From: Fomitopsis serialis
Taxonomy: Eukaryota > Basidiomycota > Agaricomycetes > Polyporales > Fomitopsidaceae
Assembly: GCF_022376445.1 (NCBI RefSeq)
Contig: NW_025954966.1
Span: 186,001 to 250,000, forward strand
DNA: 64,000 bases
Reading direction: 5' to 3'
Below are positions 34,993 to 46,580 of the stretch, in pieces; position 1 is the first letter of the stretch; each line of letters starts with the position of its first letter. The notes under the pieces were generated by a model, which made no database searches, was not told where the DNA came from, and saw nothing but the letters and a program-made list of their open reading frames with translations. Both the position numbers and the translations under genes were made by a program.

Positions 34993-35614
34993 TTACTCGG
35001 CGTCAACAACCACTGTCTCAAGACCCTGGGAGTGAAGCATAGTTAGATGGGAGGGGGGATAGATATTGACATAGCGACGCACCTTGAAGGACTCTACCGG
35101 TACGAAGCTCGCGTAGGTGTAGAGCTTCTCCTTCGCATTCTCCTCGTCATTCCGCTTGCCTGCATACGCATCCACCCGTCAGTACACCCTGGCATTCCCA
35201 CTCAACAAGTCGTACGCACGCTCAAGCTTGACGCGGATCCGGTGCGGTGGCGACTTGATACCGCGCTCCCAGAGCTGCTGGTTGAGGCGGGGGTCAATGC
35301 GGACGTCGGTGGTGCCCATCGCCTTCTGGGCGAAGTCGACGACGGACTTGACGGCGTAGGGGGCACGCTTCTTGAAGGAGCGGCCGTGAACACGCTTGTG
35401 GAGGTGGATGGTGTACTCGCGTGTCACAACATCCTGGAGGGCCGAGCGCGTCTTGCCAGTCTGCGAAGGAGTTCGTAGACCTGGTTAGACGAGACGCATA
35501 CGCCAGTGCTCGTCGGGACTGAACGCACCTTTTTCGTGGAGGTCTTGGAGGGGGCCTGCGCAGACAACGACGATGAGGACTAGCACACAATCGGGGACGG
35601 CGAGGACGTACCAT
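34993..35614 (-). CDS. RPL31: 60S ribosomal protein eL31
   Basis: A near-complete match to eL31: [79 protein letters not shown]. Exons (minus): 35612-35614 (ATG only), 35529-35555 (APSKTSTKK), 35220-35460, 35083-35159 and 34993-35025. The first coding exon is just the start codon, followed at once by a GTACGT donor. Ribosomal protein genes often carry introns close to the ATG. The frame is intact. It acts at the polypeptide-exit side of the large subunit. Confidence 0.95.
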
Positions 35615-35760
35615 GTCTTGCGGATGTCGGTGTCGGTGAGCGGGCGGTGGACTTCGGCGCAAACAGCGTGCAGCCACTTTGGCCGTGTTTGTGTGCGGTG
35701 GCGTGGAGATTAAGGTTCGGGTGGCTGAGCCAGCTGTACAGTTTTACGATCACTCGCACA

Positions 35761-36345
35761 TACTATATCGGGCAGGGATCTCGGCCACCTTAGCACTCGA
35801 CAAGCCCTCCTTACTGTGTATGGGCCGTAATGCCCTAGATCCTTGTTCAGAGGTATGCTAGAACACCTCAGGAATACGAGAAAAATAATAGAAAAAATTC
35901 AGCATCATTGAGTGGAGCTCAGTACACAAATTTCTCGTTGAGAGTAGGGTGAGCCACACAGACTAGGAAGTCGGCCACACCCTTGGAAATAGCTCACTAC
36001 ATTGAAGAGGCCCATCTGCATGGACTGTAATCCTTGAAGATATATTCAAGTATATGATTCTGATTTTTTCCAGGCCGCAATGCGCCAGAATCCGAGTGAG
36101 GTACCCAGTCATGGGCGAGGGGTTCGGGATCCCAAGCCACTGCTTACCAAAAATGGGTATCATCGGACAAGATGATTTTTCCTGCACCCGAATCTTGGTG
36201 TATTGGCTTGAAAGTTTGTACAGGCAGTAAAGGAATGTATAGAATCATGATACAATTTATTTCATGGCTGTAGAGTAGGTGGTAATTGGATGAGACTCGA
36301 GTGACCGACTACCTAGGGTGGCCGAGATCCTGACCCGATATAGTA
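35761..36345. mobile_element. MITE-like element with 33-bp terminal inverted repeats
   Basis: The left end begins TACTATATCGGG and carries GGATCTCGGCCACC; the right end (36313-36345) is its reverse complement with 29 of 33 positions matching. The 585-bp block has no ORF of note, is relatively AT-rich inside, and ends in TA at both sides, which would suit a TA target-site duplication. These are the features of a non-autonomous Tc1/mariner-type MITE. The flanks, 35615-35760 and 36346-37396, show no gene. Confidence 0.65.
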
Positions 36346-37396
36346 CGGATGCATCGGGCCGAGATCTCAGTACAACAACCTGTTGACGGCTTCGGGACGG
36401 CTTCGCTGAGGGCACACAATGCGATTCTACGTCGGAAGGTGAATATTTACATATATCGCTGAGTACTACTGGTCTGCTTGGCTTGTGGGTAGCTCGCGTC
36501 GAGCTCAAAGTGCTTGACTGAACCATCAGTGCGCTGGATATTGCACTACAGAGCATTGTTCAGTGCCGCCTTGTTCCGAATCAAACTTGCAAAACTACGT
36601 TCCTTTAGTATATGCACACAACGAATTTGATCCATGCTACTCGACGGTAAAGGTTATTCAGCCGGTCATTACAGTACGAGTCTGATAGCCCTGACACGGG
36701 AGTTGTAATACATGCTCAAGATGCCTATATATCGTTCTCTGGGCCATTGCACTTTTACTGATAGCGGTGCCCGACATATAAACCTGAACCGGTTGCAGCT
36801 GTATCCTGGACACTGCGCTGTTGCAACATTGTCAACATGAATGGTTGAAAGCAAGTTCAACGGCGCATGCTTCGCTGGGGCCAGACCGACGCTGATAGGC
36901 GCTGGAGCGCACGTGGGACAGGTCTGGGGACGTCCCGATTTGGCAGGCGTTGTGGCGAGAGGACAATGCGCGCGAACGGGGAGGACCGACAATGGGCCTC
37001 CCTTTCATTCTCCTCGTCCGGCCCAGCCTTTGTTTTCCCGTCCGCGTGCTTTCTCCCCGTATGTGCCTTTGGCTGCGTTGTTTGTGGACCTACAAAGCTA
37101 CGACTCATCAGAACAATGAGACAAGGGACACCCGAATTACGCGAGGGTTGGCGATCCGCTCAGGAACGGCAGCGGACGCGACTGATCGTTTGGGCGAGTT
37201 GTTTGTCTCCCTGCCCACGCTGCATTCCGTCCCACTGGCTCTCCCCATATAAAACCTGGGGGCACCGTATGGCGTCCATAGCAACTCGCCTCAGCCTCTG
37301 AACGTTCTGAACGCTCGCGTCTCTGTACCCCGCACTCGCTGTTGCGCACCCTCGACCTCCCCGCCGTTCGTTATCCTCCGCCAGACCACCAGACAC

Positions 37397-38013
37397 CATG
37401 CGCTGCGCTCTCGCCCTCACCACCCTCCTCAGTGCCCTCGCCACTGTCCAGGCGTCCTACCTTCTCCGCCGCCAGTTCCCCAGTACGTACCCGCATCCGT
37501 GACAGACGTGATCGTCGATCTCTGACCGGATCTGTCTGCACAACAGGCTGCGCAGAGTCCTGCCTGGCAGACGCGAACTTCGACGGCTGCAACTCGTCCG
37601 ACGACACCTGCCTCTGTAAATCCTCCGCCTTCGTGAACAGCGTCACGTCCTGCATCCAAAGCTCTTGCACCGGCAACGACCTGACCACCGCGGAGTCTGA
37701 CGCCCAGCAGCTCTGTCTCGCCGTCGTACGTCCTCCTCGACCCTCTCCGATCCTCTCGTCTCACCTCGCACTTTCTTGTCCTCCAGGGCGTTACTCTGGC
37801 CTCGAGCGGCGCCTCTGCGACCTCCACCTCACCCAGCAGCAGCACGAGCTCTGCCGCCAGCTCGTGAGTATCTTCCCCTACCGCTTCTCAGCGCTTCTTC
37901 TCACACACCCATGCAGAGCCTCTGCAACCTCCGCCAGCAGCGGCGCCCGCACCCACGGCGTGAATGCCCTCGCAGGGCTTGCCGCCGTCGGCGCCGTCGC
38001 TTTCGCATTCTAA
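37397..38013 (+). CDS. CFEM-domain protein 1, GPI-anchored type
   Basis: CFEM proteins are fungal extracellular cysteine-rich proteins; several bind heme and take part in iron uptake or act as effectors. This one has a signal peptide (MRCALALTTLLSALATVQA), a CFEM domain with eight cysteines (CAESC, CNSSDDTCLC, CIQSSC, QQLC), a Ser/Thr-rich stalk, and a C-terminal hydrophobic tail (NALAGLAAVGAVAFAF) typical of a GPI signal. The Asp before TCLC matches the axial heme ligand position. Exons: 37397-37482, 37547-37725, 37787-37863 and 37917-38013. First member of the array, 4.9 kb from the next. Confidence 0.9.
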
Positions 38014-40325
38014 GTGCACCTCACCGCGCGCGATACGGCGTTATCGTCCGCAGGGACCCTAGATATCCTTCGCATTCATACCTCCATCGAGGCCGGGCAC
38101 CCCACATTCGAGACGCGCACGACGCAGGTCGTGTCGCGCCGCGGCGAGTGTCGGCGTCGACCTTTGCATACTTGCTGTGCACCAGTATCTTATTCCTCAT
38201 TTGCTATTCGCATGTATATCGTTCGAGGGTTTGGAACACATCTGTGTATTGTTGGTTCGCTGTCTGGGTGAAATTCGGGGTACTGACGCTGAGCTGGTAA
38301 TGCAAACGCGTTTGCATGAGAAAACATCTTGAGCACACTAAAATCTCTTAACCCCAAATGGAGGACGGGAACATACCCTCTGCTTTCGCCAGACAAAATT
38401 GGTGTTGCGGAATGGGCGTTCAAAATGCACCTTACGATTTTCCTCAGGTGCAGGGAGCAGGCAGCCCTTAGTGCGTCTCGCAGCATAGTGAGGTGGTGTG
38501 TAGTGGTACCATGTAGGTTTTTCTTAGGCAGCGATCCTACGTACAACAAGAAAATTGGACATCTGCATTACTATACCGGTTCAGCTAGCGTGAGGATGCA
38601 TAGGTGTATCTATCGTCTGCGCTACTCAGCGTGCCATGGGTCACGACGACATGAGCGGGGAAGACGTACATAAGTGTAAGACAGAAGTAGTGGCGCGTTG
38701 ACGACGAGTTTCCTCGCGACCGAGCGGTTTCATACGTATGAGTACAACAGATTGTCGGTAGGGATGCAACGAGAAGACAAGGCCTTGCGAAGCTCCAAAT
38801 ATAAATGACTGACATACGGAAGCAGGAAAAGAAAAGTCGATCAGGAGAACATAACAGGAAGAGAAAGACCCCAGCCGGCCCGCGCAGGCAGGGGTCGTAC
38901 ACCTCAAATCCAACCGCTGATAATGACTACCATCGCGTTCTGGTCTCAGGGTCCACTGGTGGTCGACCCTCCACACCGCATCCATGCGTGATGTCGACTT
39001 GGGTCTCGGGGAGGAGTTTGAGACCGGGGGCGTGCTGGTGGGAGAGGGGAACCGGAGACTCGGTCGCGGGAAGTAACTTAGTACAGGATTCGAGGAAAAG
39101 CCGATAGGGTCGGGAACCGCTCATGAGGCGAAGGGCGGCCGTCGTCAGATGAGGAGTGAGCTGCGACGGTGTCGAAGGGTGTACATAGTAAGGACAGCTC
39201 CAGGGACGGCCCGGAAGCACAACGAATGGAGAACAGCCGTCGACATCCCCCAGCGGCGATTCCGACGCTACGAGCGCTTTGTGCGCGCGTATGGACTCGG
39301 ACGCTGCTGTACACGGATGGTGCACGGGTCCGCCGAGGCCACAACGCAGGTCCGCGGCGCCAGGCGATCGGACTGGGACGACAGCCATACTGAATGGTCA
39401 TGGCCGGAGTGCGCAAGGATACCGCCCCTTTCGTCGGGTTCAGACGAAGCGCCTGGCGTCTCGCTCGACAAATCGGACTCGCGAGCGCGAGAAATCAACC
39501 CTCCATCCATCTGCGGCGGCGCCACTGTCGTCGCGATGTTACCGGTATGGCGGGCAGGTGTCGTCTGGTATCAGGTTATGGAGACGACGAGACTGTTCGG
39601 CGGGAGTTGGCATGCGAGTGACTCGGGTTGCGCGGCGTCCTCTGCAGCTGTCATGCAGTGGCATTCCATTCCCCACTGGGGGGCGGGAATACCCCGACGA
39701 TGAGAGGCTTGTCGGGCTGCGTGATCCACGTACAGTTCCAGGATCATGATCATGACGGGAACCCGGGAGGGGGGGGCGATCCAAAGCGTCCAGAGTAATG
39801 AGTGGGCCGTCCGGTGCCTTCGAGCGTGGCAAAGCGGTGAGCAGGAGAGACGAGAGCAGCGCGTGGTCCCCATGTACGCTCCGAGCCTCCGGTTAGGAGT
39901 GGACTGCGTACCGAGAGGAACCCTGCGCACAACCCTAGATAGGTCAGACTGTGTTGGCGTGAATGCAGACTGCCGACCGGTGAGTGGTCCCTGGCGCCTG
40001 CTACGGTTCGGAAGGGGGATTCCTGAGTGGATCGTGGCAGATCGACTGTATGAAGTTGAATGGTGCTCCGATACTTTTGAAGGCGGTTACTGGCGAGAAT
40101 ATGAATGACGTTGAGGGCGAGTCCCTCGAAGTGAAGTCTGATAATCGGACGGGCGGAGAAGGAGCGGCGAGGCCGGGGCTCAACCACTGTGCGAACAACG
40201 TCGTCAGTCTACCGACGCAAAGCGCAGTCGCGGCAACATAGGGACTCACATAAATTATTCGCCATCTCGCTGTTCCACCAAACTCTACGCCGACCTCGTA
40301 TAAATAGAGACAGAGAAGTGGGGCT
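38014..40325. other. Unresolved stretch of about 2.3 kb
   Basis: Overlapping medium ORFs occur on both strands at 38.9-40.2 kb (up to 184 codons) but none has family resemblance, a coherent exon chain or a clear start context. A TATAAATAG-like motif lies on the plus strand near 40298, facing the 3' end of the next gene. Nothing is assigned. Confidence 0.45.
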
Positions 40326-41668
40326 CTACTTTGCCACTATCGTGTATCCGAGTCTCAGCGTGCCACGGGCATGCCACGCCAGCTTCTTCAGCTCTTCTTC
40401 AACCTGAAGGTGGTACCGTTCAACGTGGACCTTCTCTGGCTTGGGCTTCCAGTTGCCGCAGAGCAAGTATTCCACATTGATTGTCGCCTCCCACTGCTTT
40501 CGTGCAGCCAACTCGTCGAGAGGTTTCCAGTCCATCTCCATGTGTCGAATCATGTCGTCGTTCTGTCGCTGCGGGTCGAGGCCCTCAAAGGCGGGCGTCG
40601 CGACGACGCATAGGTCCAATCGAAACTTGCGAAGACGCGGTGCATTGAGAGTGGCAAGTGCTGTCATGAGAGGGGACCCGGTGTTTGCTAGCGCAGGAAG
40701 TGGTGGGACGTCCATGCCCGGATCGAACCTCAAGGTGAGCGACTCAAGGTTGGGGTTGTGCGACAGCACGCTGGTCCCTGCAATGAGAAGGCATGAGCAT
40801 CTCTGTGTGCTACTAGACTCGGCGACGCACCCTTAGGGTCAATAGACACCTGAAGGTCGGTGAGCGACGGACCCAGACATTCCAGTATATGGGCTAATGC
40901 GTCGTAGTAGATTTCCGGCTCATTAAGTAAGGAGGTCACTGTTCCAAGGCGCAGAACACGCAGGGCTCGTTCTTGCACAGTCGGCGTGAGTGCCAGCCAG
41001 TAAAGCAATGTAGTTTCGGGGTCTGGTCTGTTCCGCGATGCCCATCCACGGTAGAAGTCTAGGTGCAGCTGCTGCAGTCTCGGCTGCGGATGCGCCGTCG
41101 CAATGCTTGGGACAGGGTTCACAGGATTTAAGATGAGGAGCCGTACGGCCAATATGCGGAAGTCTTCAAGCTGCGGTAATGCGCTAACGAGATGCCTCAA
41201 TCTATGCAGCCCTACAAATCGCAAATTCGGGGCCTCCAGGACCAAGCACCGTACCGACGAGAATGTCTTGAAAAACGAGTCGGGGAAAACGTGGATCGGG
41301 ATCGTCGAGGGTGGCGTAGCACTGCGAAAGGCGAGGTGACGGAGCCTAGGGAGGGGCAAGTCAGCAAGTGCTACCAGCACTCGGCTGAGAGTTCTAAATT
41401 TGTCAGCTGCGGGGTCGTTTGCGAATCCGCTGAATCTCAGCTCTTCCATGCGCCCGAGGAGATCCCGCAGGTGGACGTCTGAGATCATGTGTAGGAAGGT
41501 AGAATATGCCTTGCTAGTTCCAATGTGGATCGTCTTGTACAAGACCCGTTTGGCGTGAGGGTACCATGTGCTGTGCGTCAATGCGCAATCCAGCAATGTT
41601 CCGCAGTCACCCCGCAGTTCTTCGAGGATCAGTGCGATACATTCGATGGGCAGCAGTTGACGACGCAT
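40326..41668 (-). CDS. F-box-like protein with leucine-rich C-terminal region
   Basis: The N-terminus (LLPIECIALILEELRGDCGT, then LTHSTWYPHAKRVLYKTIHI) has the shape of a fungal F-box. A long Leu-rich region follows (LPLPRLRHLAF, LPQLEDFRILAV, PRLQQLHLDFYRGW, LGPSLTDLQVSID, NPNLESLTLRF), like the degenerate LRRs of basidiomycete F-box proteins. Such proteins recruit substrates to SCF ubiquitin ligases; the substrate cannot be guessed. Two exons (minus): 40831-41668 and 40326-40777, joined by a GTGCGT...CAG intron in frame. I chose the start at 41668 so that the F-box is N-terminal; an upstream in-frame ATG at 41782 exists. Such genes are abundant in these fungi and it is probably unrelated to the CFEM array it interrupts. 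Confidence 0.75.
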
Positions 41669-42906
41669 GGCGACCAGGATGAGTGTCGAAGATGAGTGTC
41701 GTGGAAGTCCTAATAAGCAGCGCGCGGCCGGGCATGCAGCACAGTTTATCCAAGAAAGGCAAGTGGTGACACTGATCGTCAATATTTAGCGCTAGCTTGC
41801 CTGCCAAATAACAGAGAGGAGGAGGAGTTCTCTTCCGATCTACTCATGGTAGTGCTCTTGGACTTTGACTTGAACCCGAGAAACGCCGGCAACACCGCAG
41901 TGTCGCAACGGCACCCCAAAGAACTGATGACCCACAACTAGCGTCCCCATCCAAAGCCGCAGACTCGGATGTCATCAAGGCAAGTTGACGTTCAACGTTC
42001 AGCATTCCTTGTCAGCATATCATGACTTGGAGGGAAGATCGTGGTGTCGGTCGTCTGAGTAGCCTGGTACACCTCATACAACTGTGAATGTTTGAATATG
42101 CAGACACAGCTCGCGGTGATAATCTGTCAGACAGCCGCCACTACAGCGGCAGGTTTGTGCCACCGCAAGTGGCAAACATACTCGGAGAATGGAAGTTCGA
42201 GGTACGCCGCATGGGCAATATAAATCTGCACAGCATTACTGAGCAGCGAGGTACCACGTCTTTCGGGCCAGACGTTGACAGGCATGCGTTCGATCCGAAC
42301 ATCGACCGCGGGATACAACGAGCAAGTAGATATGCTCGGCGAGGGCGAGGCTGGTCGCGCCGCAAGTGCACCCACACATGCCAGTGTCCAACGGTTGACC
42401 TCTATTTGACGTGACCTTCGTGGCGCCCTTGTACCCTCGTTGCATGCTACCGATAGGGCGACCCAGTTTCTGGTGCGCACTCTCCTCCCGCCAGAGACAT
42501 GGTTCAAACGTGTGCGTTGACATCTCTATTCAATATACCACGTTTCGAGGTATCCTCACCTCCTTGGCCACGCCCGGACCGGCTAATTATGAAGCGGATC
42601 GAGCGTACGGGATCTGTTCCTGGCCTGATAACTTACTGTCTGAGCTATCCATCTCTTTGCTGGTCAGCGCTTCAGCATTGGAGGTTCAAATCCTCTTTCA
42701 GTGTCTCGCACTCTCGAGGGCAGAGATCCTGCGAAAGAATGTGATCGTCTCCAATGCGTAGAAGATCACTCGTGTCGGTCGGCAGTTCCGTTCTGAACAT
42801 CGTTGAACGATATAAAGTGTGCAGGCTACCTTGTCGGCATCGCAGTCCTCTGAGTCCTCGAGATCCTTGCATTGGCCCCCAGCAATACCGACTTGAACAT
42901 ATCATA
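41669..42906. other. Intergenic stretch upstream of CFEM gene 2
   Basis: Only short open frames; the best TATA element for the next gene is at 42811. Confidence 0.5.
42811..42817 (+). promoter_or_regulatory. TATA box of CFEM gene 2
   Basis: TATAAAG lies 96 nt upstream of the start codon at 42907. Confidence 0.55.
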
Positions 42907-43345
42907 ATGCGCGTTGTAACCGCCCTTGCTTTGTTGGCGGCGGCACTGGCCACCAGTACCTACGCAGGCACGTGCCACCAGATGCGCACACTCATCGCCA
43001 GTAAGTATTTCGCTGCGCGACATTACTGCATACCATTCGTGCTCATGCATGTCTCGCTACTAGCCTGTCCCCAATCCTGTTGGGATGCCGCCGACTACGG
43101 CAGCTGCAACTCCGACTCCGATGCTAACTGCCTTTGCAACGAGCCCGCCTTCGTCGAGAGCGTGTCCACTTGCGTCGAGAACACCTGCTCTGCGAGCGAC
43201 GTCACGGAGTACCAGCAGCTCGCGGACGAGATCTGCGCGACTGTGGTAAGTGCTTCGAGAACTGTGTGGTAGCTTCTCACTCACTATGATGTGCTTGCGT
43301 TGGCAGGACGTACAGCTCACACGCCGCTTGGTTGCGCGAGCTTAG
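42907..43345 (+). CDS. CFEM-domain protein 2, short secreted type
   Basis: Signal peptide MRVVTALALLAAALATSTYA, then an extra cysteine in CHQMRTLIA, then the CFEM core CPQSCWDAADYGSCN, SDANCLCNEPAFVES, CVENTC, ADEIC. The protein ends soon after with DVQLTRRLVARA. There is no Ser/Thr stalk or GPI-type hydrophobic tail, so it should be released from the cell. Exons: 42907-43000, 43064-43245 and 43307-43345. Intron 1 falls just before the first CFEM cysteine and intron 2 just after the last, as in all copies. The Asp expected to bind heme iron is present. Confidence 0.87.
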
Positions 43346-44999
43346 CACTTCGCTGTAGACTCCGAGTCGGAGAGCGCCAGGACATAGTATCTGATCTGAC
43401 TTCGTATGTTGATGCCGTAGAGGTTTGGCCTCGTGCGTAGAGGCCTTGCAATGCCACTCTGGTCCGAGATCGCGAGGGCCGGGCCTGCAAGTCAGATTTC
43501 CGGTCTGACGTCCGACGTTCAAAGCTTCGAGTCTTCCACAGGCTGCCCCCTGGTCCTCCACTCTGACCAATGAATCTTTGAAGCCAGTCATCATCCGTGC
43601 AATTCTGTCGCTGTCTTTGTAAACGCATGGCTTCGTTTGAGATTTGCCCGCGGCTTGTATGCACGATTTGATGGACTGGTGCGGGGCAGACGGGCACAAA
43701 GCCGCACCCGAGCGTGAGTCGTCAATCGCAAGGGAAGGTCGGGACAAAGTCCAGTGCTTCTCTCAGGCTTGAGCTCGAATCCTCTTGCTCACCGGTGATG
43801 ATGCAAATGCGGCGACACGAAAATTGCAATATGACACGGTCACGGTCGGTGCTTGAGAGAAATCGATATACCATGACTCCGACTCGAGTGAAAGGTCAAC
43901 GCAAGGCAAATCATGCCAGTGCCCATTGATTTAGTACAGTTCATCATCGCTGCTGGACGTCCTGTCTGATACAGCGGCGCTGGCCTCGGTATAACCCCGC
44001 GTCGGGTCCTTCTGACAGATGGGAGAGCCGCCTATTGTAACTCGTATGCAGTTAGCATACCACCCGTCCCGAATGAGCTACACAACTGTGGCCCATAGCG
44101 GTGTTCCTTTGTGGCGTCAGCGCCGATCATATCGACACGACACGCCGATGTGGACTAAATACCAGGAACTATTAAAGCTCGTAGCCAGTCAACAAGCTTC
44201 AAGACTGATCAAAGTCACTGTAAGGCACAAGCGCAACATGGCAGTCATAGATCTTCGTGCGAGACAGAGAAGCGGGCACAAACGTGGGACGCACGTTGAA
44301 CTTTGGACATTTGCGTATGAGTCGCCGACGACGACGGTCCACGTACATCCGTCGACGTTGGCGTCTGGTTGCAGGAACGCGATCTCTAAGCCGTCGCGGC
44401 GTCGGACTCACCACTCGTTGTGCCCCTGCCGATCATCTGGATGTAGCACAAGGGACACATGACAACTGTGTTGGTTCTCGACACAAGACCGTCAAGAGAT
44501 AGCCAGGTTCGTGCGCCTGGCCCTAAAGTTCAGGCTCGCAAGCTTCCTCCCGGTCACACCGGCGGGATTTCATGTGTTCTCGTGCTGGAGACGCTCCGGA
44601 GGATTCAGTGTTATGAAGGGAGTATAGACATCCTAAGACGACATACCAGCGCGAGGCTGCCTTTGATTAGTAAATGTCATCCTGTATGCGATCTGATGAG
44701 TAGATAGAAGGTGCTGGGTATCGAAAGATGTGTCCGTCCGACTTCTGCCATTCAATATTCAATACCCACGCACGTCGAACGGTACGGCATTGCTCATCCA
44801 TGATTGCTAGCTGGCGCGACCTGTATGCCTGTCCGAGGACAACGTGCAGGTCAAGAGACCGATTCGCCGGTATCGAACGGATGTGAGCGTCACGCCAGCC
44901 AAATGAATTGGAACAAGATAGATAAAAGAGCTCGACTAGTCTACGTACGTTGCGCCCTCCAGACAGTAACAGTTCGGAGATCAAGCAATACTTCGCGCC
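43346..44999. other. Intergenic stretch between CFEM genes 2 and 3
   Basis: No ORF in this 1.65 kb shows family resemblance. The TATA-like element of the next gene is at 44932. Confidence 0.5.
44932..44938 (+). promoter_or_regulatory. TATA-like element of CFEM gene 3
   Basis: ATAAAAG lies 68 nt before the start codon at 45000. Confidence 0.4.
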
Positions 45000-45457
45000 A
45001 TGCATCTACCAATTGCCGCCGTATTTGCCTTCATTTTGTTCCCAACCGTCTGGGGTGGTTGCAAAAACCAGCTTCAGCAAAGACCCGGTAAGAAAAACGC
45101 AGCCTGACCATTCCTGTGCTGCGGGAACTGACCTCATCGTTTTGCGAACGTTGCGGAACAGTATGCGCGTCAGCATGCTGGGACGTCGCGGTTTATGGCG
45201 CGTGCGACTCCGCTAATCCAGATGCGAACTGCCTGTGCAACGAACCCATATTCGCGGAGAGTGTGGCGTCTTGCATCGAGAATACATGCAGTACAGGGGA
45301 CATCATTGCCTATGCGCGAATCGCTGACGACATCTGCGCTGAGGTGGTATGTGGCCTCTTCCATGCATCTCGTATCCTGTATCAGACAACAGTGTCAGCA
45401 ATGGCTGACTGATTTTCTCAGGGCGTGACAAAGACACGGCGAGCCATACCACCGTAG
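45000..45457 (+). CDS. CFEM-domain protein 3, short secreted type
   Basis: Signal peptide MHLPIAAVFAFILFPTVWGG, extra cysteine in CKNQLQQRP, CFEM core VCASACWDVAVYGAC, PDANCLCNEPIFAES, CIENTC and ADDIC, and a short tail GVTKTRRAIPP. Exons: 45000-45087, 45162-45346 and 45422-45457, with introns at the shared positions. The heme-ligand Asp is conserved. It has no anchor sequence. It keeps the WDxAxYG and CNEP blocks that mark the short subfamily. Confidence 0.85.
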
Positions 45458-46153
45458 TCAATGATATGGAGGCGAGACGTTTCAGCACTGTTTGATGTAA
45501 CCTGGGAACGGGAACGGGGAATGTGTCCAGTCAATGTCCACTCTGTCTTTATGCATAGAACGAGCCCTTGTAACTCACTGCCAGTATTTTTGATCCCATC
45601 TATTGCCACGTCAATTGTATTCTTGGATGCATCATCGGCACTTCTACGTGCTGCTCCAAGACTGGACATGGTATGACACGGATGAGATCGCACTGTGTGC
45701 ATACGTCGACCAATTTTGTGCCACGCTGCCCACCGGATCCAGTGTTGGCCGTAGGGGCGGTCATCCACGATCGTGTATATGATTCACAGCCTCTGTGGCA
45801 AGCATCTCTGATTTTCGGTGGCCCAGAGGCTGTGCTCGGCGGCATGATCGACAAAATCCGTTCCAGGGACTCTTGGTTACGACGCTATTCATGGCACCTT
45901 CAATCATCCGCTGTTGGCGTGTTCATGTGGGCGGCGACACCCAGTTTAACGGAGGTGTTCGAGTTGATGGCTTGAAGGCTTTTTAAGGCTGGAGCATACC
46001 GAGCTATAACATCGTGAAGGCCGGCGTCACTGTTCATCATGTAATTCATCTGCGACCCACAGCATATAAGATACAAACAGACACTACCAGTGTGACGCGC
46101 AACACTTACCGAGTTCATCCATTAGGCCCCTCACAGCTCAGATCCAGCCAGTC
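45458..46153. other. Intergenic stretch between CFEM genes 3 and 4
   Basis: Open frames of 60-116 codons on both strands without recognisable features; TATA element of the next gene at 46064. Confidence 0.5.
46064..46070 (+). promoter_or_regulatory. TATA box of CFEM gene 4
   Basis: ATATAAG lies 90 nt before the start codon at 46154. Confidence 0.5.
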
Positions 46154-46580
46154 ATGCGGGCCGCCCTCGCCCTCGCTGCCACCACTGCGGCGTTCCTGTC
46201 CTCGTTCACTCCAGTTAAAGCAGGGTGTGAGATATTACGCGCCCAGATCGCAGGTTCGAGACATCTCTGTCGCCCGTTTCCATTGGGCTCACCATCGTTG
46301 CAGGATGTCCTCAAGGATGTTGGGAAGTCGCTGACTACGGCAGTTGCACCCCGGCATCCAACTCGACCTGCTTATGCAACGAGCCGGTATTCGTGGAGAG
46401 TGTCTCTTTATGCATTAAAAGTACATGCACTCCTAGCGAGATTGCTCAGTATGCGGTACTCGCGGACCAGCTCTGTGCGACTGCAGTAAGTTGGGACACT
46501 CAACCTCTTCGCACACACTTACCGAGGGTGCAATCCAGAATGTTACCCTAGAGAGACGATTGTTGGAACGGGAGCTGTAA
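46154..46580 (+). CDS. CFEM-domain protein 4, short secreted type with Asp-to-Asn change
   Basis: Signal peptide MRAALALAATTAAFLSSF, extra cysteine in CEILRAQIA, CFEM core GCPQGCWEVADYGSC, ASNSTCLCNEPVFVES, CIKSTC and ADQLC, tail NVTLERRLLEREL. Exons: 46154-46253, 46304-46485 and 46539-46580. The residue three places before the CLC motif is Asn (NSTC) where the other eight copies have Asp. In characterised CFEM proteins that Asp contacts heme iron, so this copy may bind heme differently or not at all. NST also creates an N-glycosylation sequon. No anchor. Confidence 0.85.
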
